Part shown: in pieces, positions 6,775 through 13,964 of the stretch
How positions within the stretch are numbered: position 1 is the stretch's first letter
Layout: every line of letters begins with the position of its first letter
DNA from: an uncultured Clostridia bacterium
GTDB taxonomy: Bacteria; Bacillota; Clostridia; Oscillospirales; CAG-272
DNA length: 38,686 nt
Reading direction: 5' to 3'
Assembly (NCBI GenBank): GCA_945929845.1
Contig: CAMEON010000016.1
Coordinates: 1-38,686, forward strand
Made by a program: the position numbers and the translations under genes
The notes under the pieces: model-generated
Seen by the model: the letters and a program-made list of their open reading frames with translations, nothing else
What the model was told of the DNA's origin: nothing
Databases searched by the model: none

Positions 6775-8307
6775 TTACTCCCCGGAAACGGTTCCTGCGA
6801 CAGTGCCGTTGATCTCCCCGTGTACCTTGCCCCGGATGTGGCCGTTGACAATGCCGTTGATGTCCCCCATGACCTCTCCGTCGATGTCCCCGTCTATGTT
6901 TCCGGTGATGTCTCCGCCCACCACGGCTTCCGGGCCGATGCCGCCCAGAATGTCGCCGTCAAAGTCCCCGTCCACACGGCCGAGCAGGTCGCCATCCAGA
7001 AGGCCGTTGAAGTCCCCTTGGATCAGCCCGGACAGATCGCCCAGTATGGAGCCGTTGAAGTCACCCTGCACCATGCCAGCCAGGCTCCCGTCCAGAAGCC
7101 CGTTGAAGTCGCCGGACACAAGGCCGATCAGATTGCCGCCCAGCTTGGGGCAGTTCAGATCCCCGCCGATATGGCCGCACAGATCCCCGTCTATGTCCCC
7201 ATTCATGTCTCCGCAGATCTCTCCGTTCAGGTCGCCCATGATATTGCCGTTCATGTCCCCGTGAACAGTGCCCCGCAGGTCGCTGTCTACTGTCCCCAGC
7301 ATATCACCCTCAATGACACCGTCCATGTCTCCCAGCACGGTGCAGATGCAGTCGCCACAGATCCGCCCGTAGATGCCGCCGTGCAGGCCACCGTTTTGGT
7401 TGACGATGACATCCCCGGCCACAGACCCCCGGATATCCCCGTATACGGGGGCGATGATGTCACCGGAAACCGTATCCATGACAGTTCCCCGGATGGGAGA
7501 ATAAATATCCCCGTCCGGCACCGGGTACCTTTGAGCGAAAGCCGGGTCGCCTCGACGCTTTTCATTGCGATAGACCCTGTCTCCGTCCCGCCGCTTCCGG
7601 TCTCCCTCCCGGCGTTTCCGGTCGGCTTCCCGCCGCTTGCGATCCTGCTGACGCTGTGCAAACCAGGCTTCCCGCTCGGCTTCATTGGTGTTCAGTACCA
7701 CATGGTAGCCCTGATGCGTGCCTTGCCGGGTGCGGCGTGTGTTGTCCTGCCCGGTTTTGCCACTGGCTTTTGCATCCCCCCGCCCGGCGGCGGTCTTGGC
7801 CTTTTCCATGCTCTGCCGGAACTGATCCTTCAGGTTGACCCCCTGGATGCCCAGGCTTTGCAGCATATCCTGTACCATGCCCAGGGTCTGCTCCACGGTG
7901 TTCATGCTGTCGGTGAAGGCCTGCCACTGCCCCTCGTTCATGGTGCTGTCGGTGGTGTTTTTGTCCGCCCGGGAACCGGCCTCCTCGGCGTGTCCCTCGG
8001 CTTCTCCGGCGTGCTCCTCCGCCTCTTCGGCGAACTCCTCCGCTTCATCGGCACTATCCCGGGCGTTCTCGGCGTGTTTCCCGGCCTGCTCACTGCTCTG
8101 CTTTGCCTCATCCGCAAAGGCCTCGGCCCGCTCCCGGTGCTCCCGGCAATCGTCCCGCAGGGCGATGCACTCGTCCCGCAGGGCCTCCAGACCGGCCCGT
8201 GCCTCCTCAGCCTCCTGGCTCTCCATGGCATCCAGTAGGGCTTCTGCCTCGGCGGCGGTGATGTCACCGGACTCCAGTTGTTTCAGTATCTCCAATCTTT
8301 CATCCAT
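6775..8307 (-). CDS. Cytoplasmic three-part repeat protein with C-terminal GD-octapeptide solenoid
   Basis: 510 residues from the ATG at 8307, which has AAGGAG about eight bases upstream; the frame stays open further upstream to 8559 but overlaps the preceding gene. No signal peptide or membrane segment is seen. Residues 1-30 are a short SHOCT-like helical module (LEILKQLESGDITAAEAEAL). Residues 31-115 are an acidic, alanine-rich probable coiled coil. Residues 120-175 are helical. Residues 220-250 are very basic with heptads of the form DRKRRE(A/G). Residues 266-510 are about 30 tandem octapeptides, G-D-hydrophobic-x-G-x-hydrophobic-x, running to the last residue. Such spacing suggests a beta-solenoid, perhaps polymerising like bactofilins, but I do not recognise the family. 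It is the last gene of an operon with LiaF-like and DUF2089 genes, so a link to envelope stress is inferred. Confidence 0.85.
   Translation of the reverse strand: MDERLEILKQLESGDITAAEAEALLDAMESQEAEEARAGLEALRDECIALRDDCREHRERAEAFADEAKQSSEQAGKHAENARDSADEAEEFAEEAEEHAGEAEGHAEEAGSRADKNTTDSTMNEGQWQAFTDSMNTVEQTLGMVQDMLQSLGIQGVNLKDQFRQSMEKAKTAAGRGDAKASGKTGQDNTRRTRQGTHQGYHVVLNTNEAEREAWFAQRQQDRKRREADRKRREGDRKRRDGDRVYRNEKRRGDPAFAQRYPVPDGDIYSPIRGTVMDTVSGDIIAPVYGDIRGSVAGDVIVNQNGGLHGGIYGRICGDCICTVLGDMDGVIEGDMLGTVDSDLRGTVHGDMNGNIMGDLNGEICGDMNGDIDGDLCGHIGGDLNCPKLGGNLIGLVSGDFNGLLDGSLAGMVQGDFNGSILGDLSGLIQGDFNGLLDGDLLGRVDGDFDGDILGGIGPEAVVGGDITGNIDGDIDGEVMGDINGIVNGHIRGKVHGEINGTVAGTVSGE
6778..7512 (-). repeat. Tandem 24-bp coding repeat (octapeptide array)
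   Basis: About 30 units of 24 bp encode octapeptides such as GDMNGNIM, GDLNGEIC, GDFNGLLD (twice) and GDIDGEVM. Phase breaks are few: one four-residue insertion near GRICGDCI-CTVL, a nine-residue unit (GGNLIGLVS) and a ten-residue unit (GGIGPEAVVG). Units are diverged in DNA sequence, so the array is old rather than a fresh slippage product. Confidence 0.85.
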
Positions 8308-8366
8308 GGTCGGTTCTCCTTTATTTCTGTATTTTCCTTTTGAGATAACGGCTGTTGAAGGAATGG

Positions 8367-9152
8367 TTAACGGATGCTGATCTCCCCGAAGGCACAGTCG
8401 GCGTTGATATACACCACCGGGGCCGACGGGTCGTTCACCTCGCCATGCTTGTTGTTCACGCTGGCGAAGGAAACGCCAGACCGCACCTCCACCCGCACCT
8501 GCTCCGGCAGGCGAATGTTCAGTTGTCCGAAGGAACAGCGGGCGTCGATTACCGCGCAATTCTGTATGCCGGCTCGGCGCAGGTCAAAGTTCATCTCCCC
8601 AAAGGACACATTCAGGGTGGCGCTAGTGAAGTTCTCGTCGTCCAGATCCACATTCCTTGACCCGAAGGACACCGAGAAATCGTTGACCCCGTTGCCGCCG
8701 TAAACTGTGTTTCCGTCCTGCTCAAAGCTGTTTGACCAGTGCTTTCTGATACGACGGGTACGCCAACGCCGGAACAGCGGGTTGAACAGGATGCGGAGGC
8801 CGATGAGGATGACCAGCACCGCCAGTACGATGGCCACACAGGTTCCGAAGGGGTACACCTCCAGCTTGGACAGCAGGATCAGCACACCGACAAGCAGGCA
8901 GACAGGCCAGAACCAGGAAAAGGGCCAGCGGATCAGCATGTAGATGGCGGGGACGATCAGGAAAAGGGAACCCCAGCCGGGGAAGAACAGGGTGAAATGC
9001 TCCCAGGGGAGGAAGGGGATGTAATTCCCCAGGTAGCCGATCCCCACGCCTATAATACAGAGGGCGAGAAATACACGGGACAGGTATTGCCGGACAGACC
9101 GACCACGGCCGCCGTTCTCTTTGGACAATGAGACATGATAATTCTTACTCAT
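8367..9152 (-). CDS. LiaF-like membrane protein (TM bundle plus LiaF C-terminal domain)
   Basis: 261 residues. Four membrane segments fall at roughly 24-46, 53-74, 80-97 and 102-123, followed by a basic stretch (RRWRTRRIRKHW) and a beta-rich domain from about 155 to 261 with the repeated FG-x-hydrophobic pattern of LiaF/YvlB-type proteins (SFGEMNFDL, SFGQLNIRL, FGEISIR). LiaF proteins restrain LiaRS-type cell-envelope stress signalling in Firmicutes; no liaRS genes are nearby, so the partner here may be the operon's own regulator. The ATG at 9152 has AAGGAAA about eight bases upstream. It lies 27 bases after the DUF2089 gene and 59 bases before the repeat-protein gene. Confidence 0.85.
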   Translation of the reverse strand: MSKNYHVSLSKENGGRGRSVRQYLSRVFLALCIIGVGIGYLGNYIPFLPWEHFTLFFPGWGSLFLIVPAIYMLIRWPFSWFWPVCLLVGVLILLSKLEVYPFGTCVAIVLAVLVILIGLRILFNPLFRRWRTRRIRKHWSNSFEQDGNTVYGGNGVNDFSVSFGSRNVDLDDENFTSATLNVSFGEMNFDLRRAGIQNCAVIDARCSFGQLNIRLPEQVRVEVRSGVSFASVNNKHGEVNDPSAPVVYINADCAFGEISIR

Positions 9153-9179
9153 AACGATGTTTCCTTTCTTACAGAGAGC

Positions 9180-9650
9180 TTACAGCTCTTTCAGTCGGTT
9201 GGCCGCCTCGTCAGCGGTGATGCGATGCTGGGCCAGCAGAGCCAGAATGTCCTTCCTTGCCTGGGCCTTGCGTGGGTCGGTGGCCGGGCGGGTCTTGGCT
9301 CCCGGTGCTTTCCCGTCCTCTGCGGACGGGTCTGCCTTCTTGTCTGCCGTTCCCGGATCCTGTGCTCCGTCAGGCGGTTGACCGTCCGAGGTAAGGCCCA
9401 GCGAGGCGATCAACCCGTCCAGAGCCGCCCGCACGGTGGGGTAGGAGACACCCATCTCCCGCTCCACATCCTTGATACTGCCCCGGTTTTTGATGAAGAT
9501 CAGGAGGAACCGGGACTCCTCCGGCGAGAGGGAGCAGAATCGGCAACCCTCAAACTGTCCCTCCAGCCGGGTGTCGCAGGAGGAGCAGGTCATCTGGGTG
9601 ATCAGTAGCTTCCCGTTGCAAACGGGACACTTGTGAGGCGCACGGTACAT
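9180..9650 (-). CDS. DUF2089 zinc-ribbon/HTH regulator with C-terminal SHOCT-like module
   Basis: 156 residues. An N-terminal zinc ribbon uses C8-x2-C11 and C22-x2-C25. A helix-turn-helix follows at about 47-82 with GSIKDVEREMGVSYPTVRAA, the DUF2089 signature. Residues 86-128 are a charged, low-complexity linker. The last 24 residues (ILALLAQHRITADEAANRL) resemble the N-terminus of the octapeptide-repeat protein two genes downstream. The ATG at 9650 has AAGGAG about nine bases upstream; an in-frame ATG at 9722 would start within the -35 region. As first gene of the operon it is a candidate autoregulator; DNA binding is inferred. Confidence 0.88.
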   Translation of the reverse strand: MYRAPHKCPVCNGKLLITQMTCSSCDTRLEGQFEGCRFCSLSPEESRFLLIFIKNRGSIKDVEREMGVSYPTVRAALDGLIASLGLTSDGQPPDGAQDPGTADKKADPSAEDGKAPGAKTRPATDPRKAQARKDILALLAQHRITADEAANRLKEL

Positions 9651-9693
9651 GGTATCATCTCCTTGGAAATCCTTGTTTCTTGACTCTGGTCTG

Positions 9694-9722
9694 ATTATAG
9701 CATGTAAAATTGATTTTGTCAA
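9694..9722 (-). promoter_or_regulatory. Consensus promoter of the DUF2089-LiaF-repeat operon
   Basis: On the minus strand TTGACA (9722-9717), 17 bases, TATAAT (9699-9694), with TGC before the -10 (extended -10). Confidence 0.9.
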
Positions 9723-9758
9723 TATTAAACCTTAATAAAATTCAAGAAAAAATCAATT
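9708..9758. promoter_or_regulatory. Candidate operator palindromes at the DUF2089 promoter
   Basis: TATTAA-ACC-TTAATA (9723-9737) directly abuts the -35 hexamer. A wider perfect 10-bp inverted repeat, AATTGATTTT (9708-9717) with AAAATCAATT (9749-9758), flanks it and runs into the promoter spacer. The position suits a repressor or activator, plausibly the DUF2089 protein itself; this is inference. Confidence 0.5.
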
Positions 9759-9993
9759 AAATTAAATTAGAACGGGATAAAAATTGAAAACCTTACGAAT
9801 AGATGCCATTTGGAAGCATTCCGCAAGTACGGATATCAAGAAAGATTGTGCAGATTTTTTGATGTTTTTTGAAACTTTTTCTTAGAAAATGCGTTATAAT
9901 ATATAGGGGGACTGATTTCTTCTCCGTATCTTGGGCTTTCGGTTTCTGTTTCTGAGTAGGATTTTATAAATCGGGTTGATGGAGGATGAGCAT
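9759..9993 (+). promoter_or_regulatory. AT-rich intergenic region with a -10 element for the next gene
   Basis: No gene is seen. TATAAT at 9895-9900 is followed by TATATA; the only TTGAAA upstream (9869-9874) is 20 bases away, too far for a standard promoter, so the promoter is weakly defined. GGAGG at 9981-9985 serves the gene at 9994. Confidence 0.4.
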
Positions 9994-10338
9994 ATGCAGG
10001 TCTGTGATTCTTTTTCCGCATTTTTTGTTCCCGATCTCATGGCACTGGTGTTGGCAGAGACTGTTTCCTACGGCACAATGGCCGTAGAACTGTTCCTGAT
10101 GCTCTGCCTCATAGCAGCGGTGTTCCTGTTCAAGGCCAGGATCCTGAAGATCATCGCCGGGTGCGCCGCTGAATTTTGTCTGTGGCAGGCCTGCAAGGCC
10201 GCCTTTGGCCCGGATGCCATCCCCACACAGATCCTGACTTGGATCACGGCAGTGGTGGTGATCGTGCTGACGCTGGCCATCGTCAACCGGATCCCCTGGC
10301 ACCAGTATGGGAGTAAGAAGGACGGTCAGGATCGGTAG
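9994..10338 (+). CDS. Small integral membrane protein of unknown function
   Basis: 114 residues with three likely membrane segments (about 25-47, 50-72 and 80-102) and a short charged C-terminus. I do not recognise a family. The ATG at 9994 was preferred over the ATG at 9979 because GGAGG lies eight bases before it. GC content resembles the core genome, unlike the two genes that follow. It could be co-transcribed with them; the gap to the next gene is 62 bases with no clear terminator. Confidence 0.7.
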   Translation: MQVCDSFSAFFVPDLMALVLAETVSYGTMAVELFLMLCLIAAVFLFKARILKIIAGCAAEFCLWQACKAAFGPDAIPTQILTWITAVVVIVLTLAIVNRIPWHQYGSKKDGQDR

Positions 10339-10400
10339 GGGTGTCTCGCAGGGAACGGTGATTCTTTCCAAGAGCGAACCATAAGAAATGGGCATAAAGA

Positions 10401-10895
10401 ATGAGCGAATATATTTTTAATGATTGCAATGAAGAACCATACACCGAGTATGGCATAGACGGAGACAGCTTTCACGATCTTCTGCGTGTATGTGCTCGGT
10501 ATTGCCCGGTCATGTCAGTTGCTGTCCTGCCCACCGATGAAGAAGTCTTGTCAGTAATTCGTCAATTTCTCCTTGATGAGAAGGATGTTCCGCTGTATCA
10601 ACAGGAAAAGAAGATGGCTGGGTATTTGGTGATCCATGGTACGAAGCTGTATGAGCAGTATTATCGTGTCTGCCCCGGACTATTGAATGAATTGGCCAAT
10701 ATAGCTTCGGACGATCTTTTCACCATGCTCCATGGCTGGGGATACACGAATCCGGAAGACCCTACCTTTTACCGTGCGGATGGGAGCATCTTTTTCGAGT
10801 CTGTTGTTCACGAAGGTGCGTGTTATCTTCATGCCAGAAAGGATGAAGATGTGGATATGATAATCAGAAATCCGGGATGGAGAAGACAGATTTGA
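10401..10895 (+). CDS. Hypothetical soluble protein, unrecognised
   Basis: 164 residues, acidic, without signal peptide or membrane segment. The C-terminal part has an aromatic, beta-like stretch (RADGSIFFESVVHEG). That style recalls small immunity or accessory proteins, but no family can be named. No good Shine-Dalgarno sequence is seen before the ATG. The coding sequence is visibly AT-richer than neighbours on both sides, with ATA, TTA and AGA codons that are rare elsewhere in the window, which hints at acquisition from elsewhere. It ends 21 bases before the next gene. Confidence 0.7.
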   Translation: MSEYIFNDCNEEPYTEYGIDGDSFHDLLRVCARYCPVMSVAVLPTDEEVLSVIRQFLLDEKDVPLYQQEKKMAGYLVIHGTKLYEQYYRVCPGLLNELANIASDDLFTMLHGWGYTNPEDPTFYRADGSIFFESVVHEGACYLHARKDEDVDMIIRNPGWRRQI

Positions 10896-10916
10896 CCGGG
10901 TGGAGGTATTGCGACG

Positions 10917-11453
10917 ATGTTGAAAGATAAAAGAAGCAGAGTGGTCACAGCAGTCATCCTTTCAGCAGTCGTATGCCTGCTGGTTTGTTTTGCTTTCATA
11001 TTGTCTTATATCAATGATCAGGAGACCAAAACAGGTATCATTACTGTCGAAGGTCAGGAATTGAGATCTGATCCTGCTGTTTTCACAAGATCCAATGTAC
11101 TTGTTCCGCTGATACCAGTTTTTGAAGGATATGGATACACCGTTTTTCAGGAAGCAGACAACCGACTGACTGTTATCAAGAACAACGAAAAATACATAGT
11201 AGACCCAGAAGAAATGACAATGTACCTGGTTGAAAGCTCACGGTACGAAAAGGATAAAACCATTCCTGAAATAAATATTCTGACATATCCGGTGGGAATA
11301 ATAGGGAAGAATAGTATCATCAAAAAGGATGCAACCGGTATCATGGTGGACTATGGCACGATGGTCGGTATTTTGGAAAATATGCATGAAGAGCCGCAGG
11401 TACGCATATCGTGGGATGATTATCGTATAGCTTTCTCACATAGGGGAGAGTAA
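10917..11453 (+). CDS. Membrane-anchored protein with copper-amine-oxidase-N-like domain
   Basis: 178 residues. One N-terminal membrane anchor (about 10-31) is followed by an outside domain. Residues 40-90 fit the short repeat known as copper amine oxidase N-terminal domain: a strand with a G-x-x-L turn, then NVLVPLIPVFEGYGYTV and NRLTVIKNNEKYIV. In Firmicutes this domain is a common cell-surface stalk and does not imply oxidase activity. GGAGG lies about ten bases before the ATG. It shares the AT-rich composition of the preceding gene, so the two may have arrived together. Confidence 0.75.
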   Translation: MLKDKRSRVVTAVILSAVVCLLVCFAFILSYINDQETKTGIITVEGQELRSDPAVFTRSNVLVPLIPVFEGYGYTVFQEADNRLTVIKNNEKYIVDPEEMTMYLVESSRYEKDKTIPEINILTYPVGIIGKNSIIKKDATGIMVDYGTMVGILENMHEEPQVRISWDDYRIAFSHRGE

Positions 11454-11539
11454 GTTCATATCAAGGCATGTTCTCCAGATGGACTGTAACCAGCCCTGTG
11501 AACTTGACAAAAGAAAATTTTTAAATCGCAAAAAACCTC

Positions 11540-11568
11540 TTGACAAAGAGGAAGGTATGGTGTATAAT
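11540..11568 (+). promoter_or_regulatory. Consensus promoter of perR-rbr
   Basis: TTGACA (11540-11545), 17 bases, TATAAT (11563-11568). The -35 is centred in an inverted repeat, CCTCTT-GACA-AAGAGG (11536-11551). Confidence 0.92.
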
Positions 11569-11571
11569 CAT

Positions 11572-11588
11572 ATTAGAATCATTCTAAT
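11572..11588. promoter_or_regulatory. PerR/Fur box overlapping the transcription start
   Basis: Perfect 8-1-8 palindrome ATTAGAAT-C-ATTCTAAT, close to the known Per box pattern TTATAAT-N-ATTATAA. It lies 3-20 bases after the -10, where a bound repressor would block initiation. A second, overlapping repeat AATTC-5 nt-GAATT spans 11586-11600. This suggests autoregulation of perR together with rbr. Confidence 0.85.
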
Positions 11589-11636
11589 TCTATTTGAATT
11601 GGTGTGTTCTGATCGCAACCGGGGAGGACGAAAACG

Positions 11637-12071
11637 GTGAATAAAAGCAGTCATAACCGGAACCGTGACATGATCCTTGACATTGTCCTCTGCGGCAACC
11701 AGCACCTGACAGCCGAGCAGATCTACCTGCGGGCCAAGCAGATATCCCCCTCCATCGTCATGGCCACGGTGTACAACAATCTCAACCGCCTGGTCGATGA
11801 GGGACAGCTCCGGCGTATCAAAGCGGCGGATGCCGTAGCCCGATACGACAAACCCACCAGACACGATCACCTGTGTTGCATAAAGTGTGGGCGGCTGGCA
11901 GATATTCAACTGGAGGATCTGCGGGAGAGGCTGTGTGCCGCCTCGGGAAGGGAAGTGCTCTCCTATGACCTGAATCTGTACTACATTTGTGATGAATGCA
12001 GGAAGGACGACGAAAGGATGCAAAAAGAAAACGGCCCGCTGTCCCGATCCCCGAACCGGGACAATGGGTAG
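11637..12071 (+). CDS. perR: Peroxide-responsive Fur-family repressor PerR
   Basis: 144 residues from a GTG start with GGGGAGG about ten bases upstream. The N-terminal winged helix carries [17 protein letters not shown]. The regulatory metal ligands expected for PerR are present: H23, D71 of RYD, H76 and H78 of RHDH, and D89 of ADI; an aspartate rather than glutamate at the last site favours PerR over Fur. Two CxxC pairs (C81/C84 and ICDEC) form the structural zinc site. In the family, iron-catalysed oxidation of the histidines releases DNA. It overlaps in function with the next gene, rubrerythrin, 31 bases downstream. Confidence 0.9.
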   Translation: MNKSSHNRNRDMILDIVLCGNQHLTAEQIYLRAKQISPSIVMATVYNNLNRLVDEGQLRRIKAADAVARYDKPTRHDHLCCIKCGRLADIQLEDLRERLCAASGREVLSYDLNLYYICDECRKDDERMQKENGPLSRSPNRDNG

Positions 12072-12102
12072 AAATATTTATTATGAACAAGGAGATAATA
12101 CC

Positions 12103-12639
12103 ATGAGCAAGTACCAGGGAACCCAAACCGAAAAGAATTTGATGGCCGCCTTCGCCGGCGAGTCGGAAGCCCGCAACAAGTACACCTTCTTCTCCTCCGT
12201 CGCCAAGAAGGAAGGCTACGAGCAGATCGCCGCCCTGTTCCTCAAGACCGCCGACAATGAGAAGGAGCACGCCAAGCTGTGGCTGAAGGAGCTGGAAGGC
12301 ATCGGCGATACCGCCGCCAACCTGCAGAATGCCGCAGATGGGGAGAACTACGAGTGGACGGATATGTATGAAGGCTTTGCCAAGACGGCAGAGGAGGAGG
12401 GCTTCACCGCCCTGGCCAAGAAGTTCCGCATGGTGGCCGCCATCGAGAAGCACCATGAGGAGCGGTACCGTGCCCTGCTCCAGAATGTGGAGACTGCCGC
12501 CGTCTTTGAAAAGAGCGAGGTCAAGATCTGGGAGTGCCGCAACTGCGGACACATCGTGGTGGGTACCAAGGCTCCGCAGGTCTGCCCTGTCTGCGCCCAT
12601 CCTCAGTCCTACTTTGAGATCAGCGAGCAGAATTATTGA
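12103..12639 (+). CDS. rbr: Rubrerythrin (peroxide reductase)
   Basis: 178 residues. An N-terminal ferritin-like four-helix domain supplies the diiron ligands ([32 protein letters not shown]). A C-terminal rubredoxin-like domain has C-x2-C pairs in WECRNCGHI and CPVCAHP. It reduces hydrogen peroxide to water in anaerobes using electrons from rubredoxin or NAD(P)H systems. The ATG at 12103 was chosen for AAGGAGA eight bases upstream and the family start [13 protein letters not shown]. In one operon with perR, so it should be derepressed by peroxide. Confidence 0.96.
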   Translation: MSKYQGTQTEKNLMAAFAGESEARNKYTFFSSVAKKEGYEQIAALFLKTADNEKEHAKLWLKELEGIGDTAANLQNAADGENYEWTDMYEGFAKTAEEEGFTALAKKFRMVAAIEKHHEERYRALLQNVETAAVFEKSEVKIWECRNCGHIVVGTKAPQVCPVCAHPQSYFEISEQNY

Positions 12640-12648
12640 TTCTGAATC

Positions 12649-12683
12649 ACAGATAACAGATAACAGATAATAGATAACAGATT
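12649..12683. repeat. Five heptamer repeats (ACAGATA)
   Basis: Three exact copies of ACAGATA, then ATAGATA and ACAGATT, between the rbr stop and its terminator. A two-copy version of the same string occurs on the opposite strand near 2152-2167. Confidence 0.85.
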
Positions 12684-12730
12684 ACCCGGCCGTTGCCTGA
12701 ATCAGCGGCCGGGTATTTTACATTTTTTAT
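12683..12730 (+). terminator. Terminator after rbr
   Basis: Perfect 10-bp stem TACCCGGCCG (12683-12692) with CGGCCGGGTA (12706-12715), followed by TTTTACATTTTTT. Confidence 0.88.
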
Positions 12731-12803
12731 ACGCTCCTGCGGTCTCATGAAAGAAGCATTCCCGGCACATACTGATGGTATCATGAATCTGATGGAGTGT
12801 GCT

Positions 12804-13808
12804 ATGAAAAAGATCGCATTTTTTGACGCCAAGCCCTACGACAGACCCTGGTTTGAGAAGTATGGACTGGAAGCTGGGATGGAATTCAAATTTTTTGAGA
12901 CCAAGCTCAATGAGGACACGGTGGATCTGGCCCGGGGCTTTGATGGGGTGTGTGCGTTTGTCAACGATACCGTGGATGCCCCTGTCATTGACACGCTGTA
13001 TGACTTCGGGATCCGGGTGGTGGCTCTGCGCTGTGCGGGATTCAATCAGATCGACCTGAAGCATGCGGAAGGCAAGCTGACCGTGCTCCGGGTGCCGGCC
13101 TACTCGCCTTACGCCGTGGCTGAACACGCCATGGCCATGCTGTTGACCTCTATCCGCCGCATCCACAAAGCCTATATCCGCACCCGGGATTTCAACTTCA
13201 GCCTGAACGGTATGACCGGCTTTGATCTTCACGGGAAAACCGTGGGCGTGGTGGGTACCGGACGCATAGGCCGGGTATTCATTGACATCTGCCGGGGCTT
13301 CGGTATGCATATCCTGGCCTACGATAAGTACCCGGCCGCTGACCTGTCCGTCCGGTATGTGCCGCTGGAGGAGCTTTTCGCCCGGTCGGACATCATCTCC
13401 CTGCATTGTCCCCTGACCGAGGAGACCTACCACCTGATCGACCGGAGCAGTATGCCGGCCTTGAAGCGGGGCGTGATCATCATCAACACCTCACGGGGTG
13501 CCCTGATCGATGCGGAAGCCCTGCTGGAAGGCATCAAGTCCCGGAAGATCGGTGCCGCCTGCCTGGATGTGTACGAGGAGGAATCCGAGTGGTTCTTCAA
13601 GGACTACTCCGGCCACATCGTGGAGGATGATGTGCTGGCCCGCCTGATCTCCATGCCCAATGTCATTGTCACCTCCCATCAGGCCTTCCTGACCGAGGAG
13701 GCGTTGTCCAACATTGCCGAGACCACCGTCTCCAACCTGACCGCCTTTTTCTCCGGTGCCCCGCTTACCAACCGGGTCACACCGCCCAAGGAGCCAGTAG
13801 GGGTGTAA
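12804..13808 (+). CDS. ldhA: D-lactate dehydrogenase (fermentative LdhA type)
   Basis: 334 residues. It reduces pyruvate to D-lactate with NADH. The NAD fold has GVVGTGRIGRVF; the catalytic arginine is in ALRCAGFNQID or NTSRGALID, the glutamate in DVYEEES and the proton-donor histidine in VTSHQAFLT. The wording DVYEEESEWFFKDYSG and SHQAFLTEEAL is specific to the LdhA subgroup of 2-hydroxyacid dehydrogenases. The ATG at 12804 was chosen for GGAG six bases upstream; in-frame ATGs at 12783 and 12792 lack this spacing. It appears monocistronic, with terminators on both sides. No strong promoter was found. Confidence 0.92.
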   Translation: MKKIAFFDAKPYDRPWFEKYGLEAGMEFKFFETKLNEDTVDLARGFDGVCAFVNDTVDAPVIDTLYDFGIRVVALRCAGFNQIDLKHAEGKLTVLRVPAYSPYAVAEHAMAMLLTSIRRIHKAYIRTRDFNFSLNGMTGFDLHGKTVGVVGTGRIGRVFIDICRGFGMHILAYDKYPAADLSVRYVPLEELFARSDIISLHCPLTEETYHLIDRSSMPALKRGVIIINTSRGALIDAEALLEGIKSRKIGAACLDVYEEESEWFFKDYSGHIVEDDVLARLISMPNVIVTSHQAFLTEEALSNIAETTVSNLTAFFSGAPLTNRVTPPKEPVGV

Positions 13809-13929
13809 GGGCGATCCGTTGGCGTTTTGCAGTCCTTGACGAGTGTGGGGGATGAGGATCTTCTGCATGGGAAGATTCGGCTTCCGCATCGGCGACCCTC
13901 CCCGAATGGACATCCTTTTGCCAATAACG

Positions 13930-13960
13930 AAAGGCTGGCGCATCTCCGCACCAGCCTTTT
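13930..13960. terminator. Bidirectional terminator between ldhA and gltD
   Basis: AAAGGCTGG (13930-13938) pairs with CCAGCCTTTT (13951-13960); T runs flank it on both strands. The rest of 13809-13929 holds no gene, only a weak stem ATCTTC/GAAGAT near 13857-13875. Confidence 0.88.
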
Positions 13961-13964
13961 CTAA

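Noticed and set aside
6820..8238. A 472-codon plus-strand frame opposite the octapeptide-repeat gene
   Set aside because: Its valine/proline-rich repeats are the complement of the 24-bp coding repeat. The minus-strand frame has the ribosome site, promoter, operon context and terminator.
12649..12683. Short repeats as a CRISPR array
   Set aside because: Units are seven bases with no spacers; this is a microsatellite.
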